Below, piece by piece: positions 44,495 to 51,749 of a stretch of 64,000 nt of DNA. Below the pieces are notes generated by a model. The model saw only the letters and a list, made by a program, of their open reading frames with translations, did not search any database and was not told the origin of the DNA. Numbering within the stretch: the first letter of the stretch is position 1; each line of letters begins with the position of its first letter. The stretch comes from Oscillospiraceae bacterium. GTDB lineage: Bacteria; Bacillota; Clostridia; Oscillospirales; Acutalibacteraceae. The stretch is taken from positions 1,633,501 through 1,697,500 of the forward strand of contig CP107220.1 of NCBI GenBank assembly GCA_025757685.1, in the 5' to 3' direction. The position numbers and the translations under genes were made by a program.

Positions 44495-44755
44495 AATATA
44501 TAAAAGCCCTCTTTAAAGGGCTTTTATGTTTATTTTGAAAAAGAGATAAAATCAATATATCCCTTTTCCCCAATTTTTACAACGGCATTGTAGGGCTTTT
44601 TCTCTTTGTTTTTGATTCCTTTTACCAGGGTTTCTTTTCCCTCCAGTAATTCTTTTACATTCGTTTTGGTTAGTTTTTTCTTTCTAAAATGTTCAGCTAA
44701 AGTAAACTTACATTCAGGATAATTTGAACAACCATAAAACGATTTTTTTAATACA
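44474..44755. repeat. Direct repeat, left copy, flanking the erm(B) segment
   Basis: About 282 bp matching 46273-46554 with about two mismatches at offset 1799. It includes the end of the heptad array, the AAAAGCCCT..AGGGCTTTT hairpin and the 3' end of a topoisomerase gene. Confidence 0.9.
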
Positions 44756-44790
44756 ATATTGTTGCCACACTTAGGACATTTTCCTACAAG
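44530..44790 (-). pseudogene. Topoisomerase III-like C-terminal remnant (left copy)
   Basis: On the minus strand, an open frame of about 87 residues ends at 44530. It reads GKCPKCGNNIVLKKSFYGCS, a second cysteine pair in NYPECKF, then a basic region ending GYIDFISFSK. This is the zinc-ribbon tail of a plasmid-type DNA topoisomerase of the kind found beside erm(B) on pAMbeta1/pRE25-like plasmids. It has no start or catalytic domain, is cut at the inverted repeat at 44792, and is therefore non-functional. It keeps more of the zinc module than the right copy. Confidence 0.8.
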
Positions 44791-44791
44791 G

Positions 44792-44858
44792 GGTCCCGAG
44801 CGCTTAGTGGGAATTTGTACCCCTTATCGATACAAATTCCCCGTAGGCGCTAGGGACC
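44792..44858. repeat. Large imperfect inverted repeat downstream of erm(B)
   Basis: Two 30-bp arms (44792-44821 and 44829-44858) with about five mismatches: GGTCCC.AGCGC.TA...GGGAATTTGTA against its reverse complement. It marks the break between the topoisomerase remnant and the erm(B) side. It could act as a terminator or be an old recombination end. Confidence 0.75.
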
Positions 44859-44955
44859 TCTTTAGCTTCTTGGAAGCTGTCAGTAGTATATCTAATAATT
44901 TATCTCCATTCCCTTTAGTAACGTGTAACTTTCCAAATTTAAAAAAGCGACTCAT
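44824..44955 (-). CDS. Small conserved ORF downstream of erm(B)
   Basis: A 43-residue basic protein, MSRFFKFGKLHVTKGNGDKL at the start, 4 bases after the erm(B) stop and behind GGAGGAAA. It ends within the large inverted repeat, which suggests it is the truncated start of a longer plasmid gene. It is commonly seen after erm(B) and is co-transcribed with it. No function is assigned. Confidence 0.55.
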   Translation of the reverse strand: MSRFFKFGKLHVTKGNGDKLLDILLTASKKLKRSLAPTGNLYR

Positions 44956-44959
44956 AGAA

Positions 44960-45697
44960 TTATTTCCTCCCGTTAAATAATAGATAACTATTAAAAATAG
45001 ACAATACTTGCTCATAAGTAACGGTACTTAAATTGTTTACTTTGGCGTGTTTCATTGCTTGATGAAACTGATTTTTAGTAAACAGTTGACGATATTCTCG
45101 ATTGACCCATTTTGAAACAAAGTACGTATATAGCTTCCAATATTTATCTGGAACATCTGTGGTATGGCGGGTAAGTTTTATTAAGACACTGTTTACTTTT
45201 GGTTTAGGATGAAAGCATTCCGCTGGCAGCTTAAGCAATTGCTGAATCGAGACTTGAGTGTGCAAGAGCAACCCTAGTGTTCGGTGAATATCCAAGGTAC
45301 GCTTGTAGAATCCTTCTTCAACAATCAGATAGATGTCAGACGCATGGCTTTCAAAAACCACTTTTTTAATAATTTGTGTGCTTAAATGGTAAGGAATACT
45401 CCCAACAATTTTATACCTCTGTTTGTTAGGGAATTGAAACTGTAGAATATCTTGGTGAATTAAAGTGACACGAGTATTCAGTTTTAATTTTTCTGACGAT
45501 AAGTTGAATAGATGACTGTCTAATTCAATAGACGTTACCTGTTTACTTATTTTAGCCAGTTTCGTCGTTAAATGCCCTTTACCTGTTCCAATTTCGTAAA
45601 CGGTATCGGTTTCTTTTAAATTCAATTGTTTTATTATTTGGTTGAGTACTTTTTCACTCGTTAAAAAGTTTTGAGAATATTTTATATTTTTGTTCAT
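44960..45697 (-). CDS. erm(B): 23S rRNA (adenine-N6) methyltransferase Erm(B), macrolide-lincosamide-streptogramin B resistance
   Basis: The 245-residue sequence is recognisable as Erm(B): [20 protein letters not shown] at the start, SAM motif [17 protein letters not shown] (about 34-50), IELDSHLF and the catalytic [15 protein letters not shown] (about 97-111), ending YLLFNGRK. It dimethylates A2058 of 23S rRNA, blocking macrolides, lincosamides and streptogramin B. The length is complete, with no frameshift. GGAGTG precedes the ATG. It is transcribed against the ICE genes, and the 27-codon leader peptide at 45822-45905 is intact, so induction by macrolide-stalled ribosomes is likely. Confidence 0.98.
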
Positions 45698-45821
45698 GTA
45701 ATCACTCCTGAAGTGATTACATCTGTAAATAAATACAGAAGTTAAACGATTTGTTTGTAATTTTAGTTATCTGTTTAAAAAGTCATAAGATTAGTCACTG
45801 GTAGGAATTAATCTAACGTAT

Positions 45822-45905
45822 TTATTTATCTGCGTAATCACTGTTTTTAGTCTGTTTCAAAATAGTAGATGTTTTATCTACATTACGCATTTGGAATACC
45901 AACAT
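45822..45905 (-). CDS. ermBL: erm(B) leader peptide
   Basis: A 27-codon ORF, MLVFQMRNVDKTSTILKQTK then NSDYADK and stop, behind AAGGAGG. Macrolide-bound ribosomes stall in it and change the fold of the 124 bases before erm(B), exposing the erm(B) start. All codons of the known leader are present; constitutive variants usually carry deletions here. Confidence 0.92.
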   Translation of the reverse strand: MLVFQMRNVDKTSTILKQTKNSDYADK

Positions 45906-45925
45906 GACGAATCCCTCCTTCTTAA

Positions 45926-46195
45926 TTACAAATTTTTAGCATCTAATTTAACTTCAATTCCTATTATACACAAAATTTTAAGATACTGCAATATCAACAC
46001 ACTCTTAAGTTTGCTTCTAAGTCTTATTTCCATAACTTCTTTTACGTTTCCGCCATTCTTTGCTGTTTCGATTTTTATGATATGGTGCAAGTCAGCACGA
46101 ACACGAACCGTCTTATCTCCCATTATATCTTTTTTTGCACTGATTGGTGTATCATTTCGTTTTTCTTTTTGTGCGCCTAAATTTCCCACAATCAC
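45926..46195 (-). CDS. Omega-like ribbon-helix-helix repressor with an altered C-terminus
   Basis: An 89-residue protein. Residues 1-56 match the omega plasmid copy-control/partition repressor of pSM19035-type plasmids (MIVGNLGAQKEKRNDTPISA, then DKTVRVRADLHHIIKIETAK, the strand and first helix of the ribbon-helix-helix fold). After VKEVM the reading leaves the usual omega end and continues EIRLRSKLKSVLILQYLK..., so helix 2 and the tail are replaced by a rearrangement. DNA binding resides in the intact N-terminal strand, but dimer stability is doubtful. The heptad operator at 46238-46293 lies in its promoter region; the erm(B) leader follows downstream. Confidence 0.82.
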   Translation of the reverse strand: MIVGNLGAQKEKRNDTPISAKKDIMGDKTVRVRADLHHIIKIETAKNGGNVKEVMEIRLRSKLKSVLILQYLKILCIIGIEVKLDAKNL

Positions 46196-46237
46196 TCACT
46201 TCTTTCTATTTCTTCTTATTCTTATTTTATCATCAAC

Positions 46238-46293
46238 AATCACAAATCACTTGTGATTTGTGATAAGTGATTTGTGATAAGTGATTTGTGATT
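46238..46293. promoter_or_regulatory. Omega operator array upstream of the omega-like gene, eight heptads
   Basis: AATCACA, AATCACT, TGTGATT, TGTGATA, AGTGATT, TGTGATA, AGTGATT, TGTGATT without gaps, 42 bases before the omega-like start. This is the native position for omega autoregulation. Confidence 0.88.
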
Positions 46294-46554
46294 AATATAT
46301 AAAAGCCCTCTTTAAAGGGCTTTTATGTTTATTTTGAGAAAGATATAAAATCAATATATCCCTTTTCCCCAATTTTTACAACGGCATTGTAGGGCTTTTT
46401 CTCTTTGTTTTTGATTCCTTTTACCAGGGTTTCTTTTCCCTCCAGTAATTCTTTTACATTCGTTTTGGTTAGTTTTTTCTTTCTAAAATGTTCAGCTAAA
46501 GTAAACTTACATTCAGGATAATTTGAACAACCATAAAACGATTTTTTTAATACA
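46273..46554. repeat. Direct repeat, right copy, flanking the erm(B) segment
   Basis: Matches 44474-44755. Recombination between the two copies would delete a 1.8-kb circle carrying erm(B), its leader and the omega-like gene. Confidence 0.9.
46329..46554 (-). pseudogene. Topoisomerase III-like C-terminal remnant (right copy)
   Basis: Minus strand; same VLKKSFYGCSNYPECKFTLA to SFSK ending as the left copy, but cut within the zinc module: the first CPKC pair is gone. Beyond 46554 the frame runs into unrelated DNA antisense to the next gene. An apparent ATG at 46613 lies in that unrelated DNA, so the reading frame is an accident of the junction. Non-functional. Confidence 0.78.
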
Positions 46555-46587
46555 GAAAATGTAGTCTTTTGAAAGGTGGAATTAACA

Positions 46588-47013
46588 ATGAAGAAAAAAT
46601 TATCATTTATCATTGAGATTATTATAGGTATAATCTTTATATGTTTTGGATATTTCGTTATTGATACTGATTATTACGCTACACTTTTTTACGCAATGGG
46701 GTTCGGTTTAGCTTTTGCTTCTGGTGTTCAATTATTGAAAATTTGTTATTATGAAATGCCAAAAAATAAAGAAAAATTACAAAATATAAATAGAGAAAAT
46801 CACATCAATAATGTTGATGAAAGAAAAATATTTTTAAGAATGAAAGCTGGTTCTTTAGTATATCAGTTAATGACTTTCGTGTACTTGTTTGTTGCTTTTG
46901 TACTTGCGTTACTTCATATTGAAGCATGGATTATAGGCATTATATTTGGTTTATTCCTACTGCAAACATTTTTAGGGATTATTCTATATAAGCATTTTGA
47001 AAAACATTTCTAA
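46588..47013 (+). CDS. Four-span membrane protein with a DER motif
   Basis: A 141-residue protein with four hydrophobic helices (about 4-24, 30-50, 88-108 and 112-132) and NVDERKIFLRMKAGS between the pairs (about 75-89), matching the topology and motif position of the protein at 43936-44352. AAAGGTGG precedes the ATG at 46588; an in-frame GTG upstream overlaps that site. It starts 34 bases after the right direct repeat, so the erm(B) segment seems to have landed between two related genes or beside one of them. Function unknown. Confidence 0.65.
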   Translation: MKKKLSFIIEIIIGIIFICFGYFVIDTDYYATLFYAMGFGLAFASGVQLLKICYYEMPKNKEKLQNINRENHINNVDERKIFLRMKAGSLVYQLMTFVYLFVAFVLALLHIEAWIIGIIFGLFLLQTFLGIILYKHFEKHF

Positions 47014-47044
47014 AACATTCAGTAAATTGTGACGAGGTAATACT

Positions 47045-47269
47045 ATGATAGGACTTAAAAAACGAGATATTAAAAAAGCATTGAAAGCTGGTGCAAAAGC
47101 TGGCGGTGTGTCATTAGCTGATGTTCGAGCTGATATTGAAGCGACGATTGATGAAGCTATGAACAGCACCGACCCAGAAGTGCAGGAGAATTTCAGAAAG
47201 TATTTTGGAAATAAACGCCCTACTCCAGAAGAATATATTTACAAGATTACAAAAAAGACAAAAGTTTAA
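47045..47269 (+). CDS. Small ICE-associated basic protein
   Basis: A 74-residue protein, MIGLKKRDIKKALKAGAKAG at the start, then SLADVRADIEATIDEAMNSTDPEVQENF and PTPEEYIYKITKK. The helix-rich first half and acidic middle recall small proteins found in several Firmicutes ICEs before orf7. GACGAGGT lies upstream. No function is known to me. Confidence 0.6.
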   Translation: MIGLKKRDIKKALKAGAKAGGVSLADVRADIEATIDEAMNSTDPEVQENFRKYFGNKRPTPEEYIYKITKKTKV

Positions 47270-47385
47270 TAGAAATCAAGTGCTGTAAGGGGGCTTGTGT
47301 CATGGAAAGTTTTAAGCATAATCTTATACGGTCATACACTACCTAACAGCATTTTATTAACAACTGAATATCTCACAGCTTTAAT

Positions 47386-47420
47386 AGCTCGTACAGACTA
47401 TATGTTTTGTGCGGGCTTTT
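47386..47420 (+). terminator. Terminator upstream of the orf7-type gene
   Basis: GCTCGTACA / TGTGCGGGC hairpin followed by TTTTTTT. It would stop read-through into the regulatory genes, as in the Tn916 control region. Confidence 0.65.
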
Positions 47421-47548
47421 TTTGTACCCGAAAAAATTTTTTCATTTTTTTTCAAAATCATGCAACAAATCACACCTTGCTGTACAGATATGGTGCGGAA
47501 AGAGGGATAAACACTTTTCACGTCATAACGGAAAGGGGGTGTGATGAT

Positions 47549-47977
47549 ATGAAACCGTCGGACTTCCAAAAGACAATACAATGTCAATTTGACTGCAAGC
47601 TCAAACGTGTAGTGAAAGGCATTGTCCGTAATTATCGCAAAGAATTAAAGCGACGAAGAAATAAGGAAATTTCCTATTGTGAACTTCCAGAAATCGTCGT
47701 AGAAAAGCTGGCAGTCTGGGACGAATACGAAAGCGATTATACCGCCTTTGATGTATGTGGTATTGAGGTTCGTGTCCTTGATGATGATTTAGCAGAAGCG
47801 ATTAAGTATCTGTCTGAAAAAGACAGAGAAATCTTGTTGATGTATTTCTTCTTAGGCATGAGCGATACAGAAATCGGCGACAGATTAAAGATTAACCGTT
47901 CAACGTCGTTCCGCAGTAGGAAGAACTCACTTGAAGAAATCAAGAAAAAATTAAAGGAGAACATGAATGATGAATAA
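47549..47977 (+). CDS. Sigma-70-like regulator (Tn916 Orf7-like)
   Basis: A 142-residue protein with a sigma region 4 helix-turn-helix at the C-terminus: YLSEKDREILLMYFFLGMSDTEIGDRLKINRSTSFRSRKNSLEEIKKKL (about 90-138). In Tn916, orf7 and orf8 activate transcription through xis, int and the transfer genes after circularisation. The start is the ATG at 47549 behind AAAGGGGG; the open frame further upstream crosses a terminator and is not coding. It overlaps the orf8-type gene by 11 bases. Confidence 0.9.
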   Translation: MKPSDFQKTIQCQFDCKLKRVVKGIVRNYRKELKRRRNKEISYCELPEIVVEKLAVWDEYESDYTAFDVCGIEVRVLDDDLAEAIKYLSEKDREILLMYFFLGMSDTEIGDRLKINRSTSFRSRKNSLEEIKKKLKENMNDE

Positions 47978-48209
47978 CACACGCCCGTCATTTTACCTTA
48001 TTTCGTCGGCTGTGGACGGCAACGTAAATGCGATTGAAAAGATACTGGCGTTGTATGACCCGTACATATCAAAATGTTGTTTGCGTCCGTTCTACGACAA
48101 ATATGGTAATGTCTGCATAGTCGTAGACATGGAATTAAAAGGACGTATCAGAGAAGCACTTATCAAAATGATTTTGGACTTTGATATTCCTTTAGAAACC
48201 GAAGAATAA
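47967..48209 (+). CDS. Helix-turn-helix regulator (Tn916 Orf8-like)
   Basis: An 80-residue protein with FYLISSAVDGNVNAIEKILALYDPYISKCCLR (about 8-40) and a KGRIREALIKMILDFDI end, the HTH_16 pattern of Tn916 Orf8. AAAGGAG lies inside the end of orf7, so the two are made together. Partner of Orf7 in switching on the element. The orf9-type repressor gene that lies upstream in Tn916 was not found. Confidence 0.88.
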   Translation: MMNNTRPSFYLISSAVDGNVNAIEKILALYDPYISKCCLRPFYDKYGNVCIVVDMELKGRIREALIKMILDFDIPLETEE

Positions 48210-48583
48210 CAAGCAGTAACCGCAGAGCATGATTTGTTCAATCCCCTCTTTCCTGCTCTGCCCCTGCTTTTACATGAAAGCAACACGCTTTCGCCACAGC
48301 TCTTTGACAACTGAATAAAGCAGACAGATACGTTTGTGAGATAGCGAGCCACGGGGACTGTACGCCACGACCTTTTCAAAAGAAAGCGAGCGACCCACGC
48401 AGTGATCCGAGAGCGACTGTTGGAAAAGTCGTTTTGCCACGACCTATCCTCACAGAATAATGATACGTCCGCATGGTGCGGTTCTGCCCACAAGAATGGG
48501 AATAGTTGAGATACTAACGGAGCTTTCCAAAGCCGTCTGCCTGCTTGTAAAAAATGACACACAGTAAAGGGGGTGCATAGATT
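48210..48583 (+). other. Gene-free leader between orf8 and xis with nested RNA stems
   Basis: 374 bases without a supported gene. Two nested complementary pairs are visible: GTGAGATAG (48336-48344) with CTATCCTCAC (48444-48453), and CGACCTTTTC (48368-48377) with GAAAAGTCG (48423-48431). A TTGACA with a weak -10 (GATACG) lies at 48304-48332. The decamer GCCACGACCT occurs twice (48364 and 48436). It may be a structured leader or Xis/Int binding region. Confidence 0.5.
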
Positions 48584-48787
48584 ATGAACAATACTGATGT
48601 GCCTATCTGGGAAAAATATACGCTGACGATTGAAGAAGCGTCCAAATACTTCCGCATTGGCGAAAAGAAATTGCGTAAATTAGCCGAAGAAAATATTGAC
48701 GCTGGCTGGGTTATCGTGAACGGTAACCGTATTCAGATTAAGCGAAAACAATTTGAAAAAATCATAGATACATTGGACGAAATCTAA
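48584..48787 (+). CDS. xis: Excisionase Xis (Tn916 type)
   Basis: A 67-residue winged-helix excisionase: PIWEKYTLTIEEASKYFRIGEKKLRKLAEENIDAGWVIVNGNRIQIKRKQFEKIID, the pattern of Tn916 Xis. It binds the element ends and directs Int towards excision. AAAGGGGG precedes the ATG. Int follows 78 bases later on the same strand. Confidence 0.94.
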   Translation: MNNTDVPIWEKYTLTIEEASKYFRIGEKKLRKLAEENIDAGWVIVNGNRIQIKRKQFEKIIDTLDEI

Positions 48788-48864
48788 TGTCATTGAGCCG
48801 TAGATATGGTATAATAAATATAGCGTATCACGGCTCATTCCATGACGGAAAGGAGCTTTACACT

Positions 48865-50055
48865 ATGTCTAATGTAAAACGAAAAGACGGTAAAAATCGC
48901 AATTTGCGTAATGGAGAGAGCCAGCGAAAAGACGGAAGATACGTTTATAAATATACCGATATATACGGAAAGCCACAATTTGTCTATTCTTGGAAACTTG
49001 TACCGACAGACAAGACACCTGCTGGAAAGCGTGATGATATATCGTTGAGGGAAAAAGAAGCACAGATAAAAAAAGACCTTAACGACGGTATCGACACAGT
49101 CGGCGGTAAAATGACAGTCTGCCAGCTCTACGACAAGAAGAACAGCCAAAGAAAGAACATCAAAAGGGCTACTGAAAAAGGACGACAGTATCTTATGAAC
49201 GCTCTGAAAAACGACCCGTTGGGTATGAGGGCGATTGATACTGTGAAGCAATCGGACGCTAAAGAATGGGCTATCAGAATGAGTGAAAAAGGATATGCCT
49301 ATAAAACGATTGATAACTATAAGCGTTCCTTGAAAGCGTCATTTTACATGGCGATACAAGACGACTGTATCAGAAAGAACCCGTTTGAATTTAAGCTAAG
49401 TGATGTTCTGGAAGATGATACGGAGCAGAAAGTTATCCTTACACCAGAGCAGGAAGAACGCCTGCTTGCCTTTATGGAAAAGGACAAGATTTACAGCAAG
49501 TATTATGATGAGGTTGTGCTTCTGCTGGAAACGGGACTTCGTATTTCTGAATTTTGCGGACTGACGACGCATATTGATATGCAGAACAGAATACTCAATA
49601 TAGACCACCAGCTATTGAAAGATAGCGAAATAGGCTACTATATTGAAACACCAAAGACCAAAAACGGAAAACGGGAACTTCCATTGACAGAACGGGCTTA
49701 TCAAGCAATCCAAAGAATACTAAAGAGCAGAGGAAAAGCACAACCGCTGATTGTAGGTGGTTACAGCAATTTCCTATTCTTAAACCGTGAGGGCTTGCCT
49801 AAAGTTGCAGGAAACTATGAGGGTATGGTGCGAGGATTGATTAAGAAATATAACAAGTATCACACGGATAAGTTACCGAACATCACACCACATTCATTCA
49901 GGCATACTTATTGTACGAATATGGCAAATAGAGGAATGAACCCAAACACCCTGCAATATCTCATGGGACACGCTAACATAACCATGACACTTGGCTATTA
50001 CGCACACGGTACATTTCAATCTGCAAAAGCGGAACTGGAAAGACTGGCTTGTTAA
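48865..50055 (+). CDS. int: Tyrosine integrase Int (Tn916 family)
   Basis: A 396-residue integrase. The N-terminal arm-binding domain (RKDGRYVYKYTDIYGKPQFVYSWK, about 18-41) recognises the paired 11-mers near the element ends. The core-binding domain follows, then the catalytic domain with Arg in ETGLRISEFCGL (about 221-232), HSFRHTYCTNMA (about 342-353), LMGHANITMTLGYYAH (about 362-377) and the catalytic Tyr in that segment. It is close to Tn916 Int but clearly diverged. AAAGGAG precedes the ATG at 48865; an in-frame extension upstream is not needed. Confidence 0.96.
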   Translation: MSNVKRKDGKNRNLRNGESQRKDGRYVYKYTDIYGKPQFVYSWKLVPTDKTPAGKRDDISLREKEAQIKKDLNDGIDTVGGKMTVCQLYDKKNSQRKNIKRATEKGRQYLMNALKNDPLGMRAIDTVKQSDAKEWAIRMSEKGYAYKTIDNYKRSLKASFYMAIQDDCIRKNPFEFKLSDVLEDDTEQKVILTPEQEERLLAFMEKDKIYSKYYDEVVLLLETGLRISEFCGLTTHIDMQNRILNIDHQLLKDSEIGYYIETPKTKNGKRELPLTERAYQAIQRILKSRGKAQPLIVGGYSNFLFLNREGLPKVAGNYEGMVRGLIKKYNKYHTDKLPNITPHSFRHTYCTNMANRGMNPNTLQYLMGHANITMTLGYYAHGTFQSAKAELERLAC

Positions 50056-50068
50056 TATCGGAGCTTAT

Positions 50069-50090
50069 ATTTACTACTCATTTACTACTT
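50069..50090. promoter_or_regulatory. Right-end integrase arm-type sites (two tandem 11-mers)
   Basis: ATTTACTACTC and ATTTACTACTT in tandem, 14 bases after int, same orientation as at 26165-26186. Confidence 0.78.
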
Positions 50091-50224
50091 TTGGTTGCAT
50101 TTTCATGCTGGTAAATGCCAGCTTATGCAAGGTATCTTCCAAAAAGAAAATACCGATAAAGCCCTAAAATACGGGATATATCGGCATTTACCAACTTATG
50201 AAAAGATAATCAGAAATTTAGTAA

Positions 50225-50383
50225 GTTTTTTATGCAAAAAAATGCGAAAACGAATCATACGGCAATTCGGGCACGCTGATATTCAGCTATAACGAAAGCT
50301 CAGGAATTGTAACATTAAGCATTGGAAGTGCAAAAAGTGATTTGCGGTTTATTGCATTACAATACGCCATGAATTTATTATAG
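50225..50383 (+). pseudogene. 3' remnant of a gene cut at the right end of the element
   Basis: An open frame without a start codon reads ...ENESYGNSGTLIFSYNESSG then IVTLSIGSAKSDLRFIALQYAMNLL and stop, followed 11 bases later by the next gene's start region. The composition is protein-like (glycine turns, strands, final helix). The 5' part was not found at the left end. The element border probably lies at about 50225-50245. The family was not recognised. Confidence 0.5.
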
Positions 50384-50393
50384 GAGTCAATAT

Positions 50394-51710
50394 ATGAAAT
50401 ACTGCGAAAAATGCGGAGCGATGATGAATGACACGGACATACAATGCCCAAACTGCAAAAACAAAGTTGCTGTTCAAGTTGAAAATGATGTTGATGCAAA
50501 AGCTCAGAAAAAGAAAAAAGTAAAAAAGGTTGTTTTAATTTGTCTTGGTGTCTTTTTAGGGATAAATATATTATTGGTTGCAATAGCAATGCTGATGCCA
50601 TCCAGCGACAGCACAGACAAAGCGGCAGATTCAGCTTCAAAATGGATAAAAAGCGACACCGAAATCGCGGAAAACAGCGGAATATACTACTATTATGATG
50701 AATCGCCCGATGATTTCGTCGACAAAATAAATAGCCTTCTTAAAAGTTTAGCCGACAAAAGCGAAGTAGACTCCGAAAACGCTGACAATTTTTATAAATA
50801 TGACAATAAAACCGAACATGAAGACAGTGATGTGATAACATATACCTATACTGCAAATAACAATCACATTATGGGATTCTATATTGACTGTCTCAATGGC
50901 AAGATTATTGATGTTCGCCCCGTAATTGATGTCACCACTGTATTTAGTAATGGTCAAGGCAAAGATGACCTATACGGCAACATGGCATTAAATACGGCAT
51001 TGGCGTTATGTGCGTATGAAGGAATTGAAGAAAGCCAAATAGATGAAGTGTATAAAGTTATATATAACAGCATGTGTAACGAAAAAACAACTGGATGGTA
51101 TATCAACGGATTTTTTGCCGGATTAAAGACTGTCACAGTTTCCAGTCAAGACACTCTATTTGAGGTCAACATTTTGAAAATGGATAAGGACTTGTATAAA
51201 AAGACCAAGGAAACTGGTGAAAAAGCAGGCAATAAATCCATTGAAATCAATCTGAATCAAACCGAAAGCACTACGGAAAATACAACAACATCCGCACAAA
51301 TTGAAAAGACGGAAATAAGCGATTTATTTTCGGGTGATTTAGAGGATGCAAAAAAGGTTTTGGGTAATGAAACCGAGGCTGAAAAGAATTTGGATTCTTA
51401 CACAAGGCACACTTTCGGCGACATTGTGATTATGTGTGAATACGGCACGAACAATATTTACAGCATCGCCATAAATTACACCGACGATACGCGCAACCGA
51501 TACACTGCTTTTGGTTTGGACGGGAATTCAAAAAAAACGGATTGGAGCAAAAGACTCGGCAACGAACTTTCAAGCAATTACGATTCCGACGGCGACAATG
51601 TTTATACATACGAAAATGACTATAAGGGAAATACATTCAACATAGAAATCACCGTGTCAGATGAGGTTCCGGATAAAATCACCGTATTTAAGCAGTACAA
51701 TGGACAATAA
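50394..51710 (+). CDS. Zinc-ribbon membrane-anchored extracellular protein
   Basis: A 438-residue protein. N-terminal zinc ribbon with two Cys pairs (CEKCGAMMNDTDIQCPNCKNK, residues 4-24), a basic stretch, one transmembrane helix (about 47-67), then an Asp/Lys/Thr-rich extracellular part with an NLNQTESTTENTTTSAQI linker (about 285-302) and a final domain of about 130 residues. The 'zinc_ribbon plus TM plus outside domain' plan is frequent in gut Clostridia, but the role is unknown. GGAG precedes the ATG. Low GC; it belongs to the island, outside the ICE. Confidence 0.7.
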   Translation: MKYCEKCGAMMNDTDIQCPNCKNKVAVQVENDVDAKAQKKKKVKKVVLICLGVFLGINILLVAIAMLMPSSDSTDKAADSASKWIKSDTEIAENSGIYYYYDESPDDFVDKINSLLKSLADKSEVDSENADNFYKYDNKTEHEDSDVITYTYTANNNHIMGFYIDCLNGKIIDVRPVIDVTTVFSNGQGKDDLYGNMALNTALALCAYEGIEESQIDEVYKVIYNSMCNEKTTGWYINGFFAGLKTVTVSSQDTLFEVNILKMDKDLYKKTKETGEKAGNKSIEINLNQTESTTENTTTSAQIEKTEISDLFSGDLEDAKKVLGNETEAEKNLDSYTRHTFGDIVIMCEYGTNNIYSIAINYTDDTRNRYTAFGLDGNSKKTDWSKRLGNELSSNYDSDGDNVYTYENDYKGNTFNIEITVSDEVPDKITVFKQYNGQ

Positions 51711-51749
51711 CAACAAAACCATTGTTATAGCCAGATACCTGATAAATAA

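Larger units (their letters stand above)
26050..50235 (+). mobile_element. Tn916-family integrative conjugative element carrying erm(B), without tet(M)
   Basis: About 24 kb with the Tn916 gene order: Orf23, Orf22, Orf21, oriT, Orf20, small Orf19-type genes, ArdA (Orf18), Orf17, 16, 15, 14, 13, Orf7, Orf8, Xis, Int. Tandem 11-bp arm sites (ATTTACTACTT type, the complement of the known Int-binding AAGTAGTAAAT) sit near both ends at 26165 and 50069. The ends are estimated from the usual distance between those sites and the termini; exact junctions were not resolved. Its GC content is lower than that of the chromosome. Cargo: a surface adhesin, an MBL-fold hydrolase, a membrane protein, a second ArdA and the erm(B)/omega segment. 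Confidence 0.85.

Noticed and set aside
44474..46554. Tn917-type transposon around erm(B)
   Set aside because: No transposase, resolvase or 38-bp terminal repeats were found; the flanks are plasmid topoisomerase and omega sequences.
47297..47548. Longer orf7 product starting at 47297
   Set aside because: The extension crosses a rho-independent terminator and has no ribosome site; the ATG at 47549 has AAAGGGGG before it.
50095..50292. A 65-residue open frame after int
   Set aside because: No ribosome site, basic low-complexity product, and it overlaps the probable element end and a better reading in another frame.
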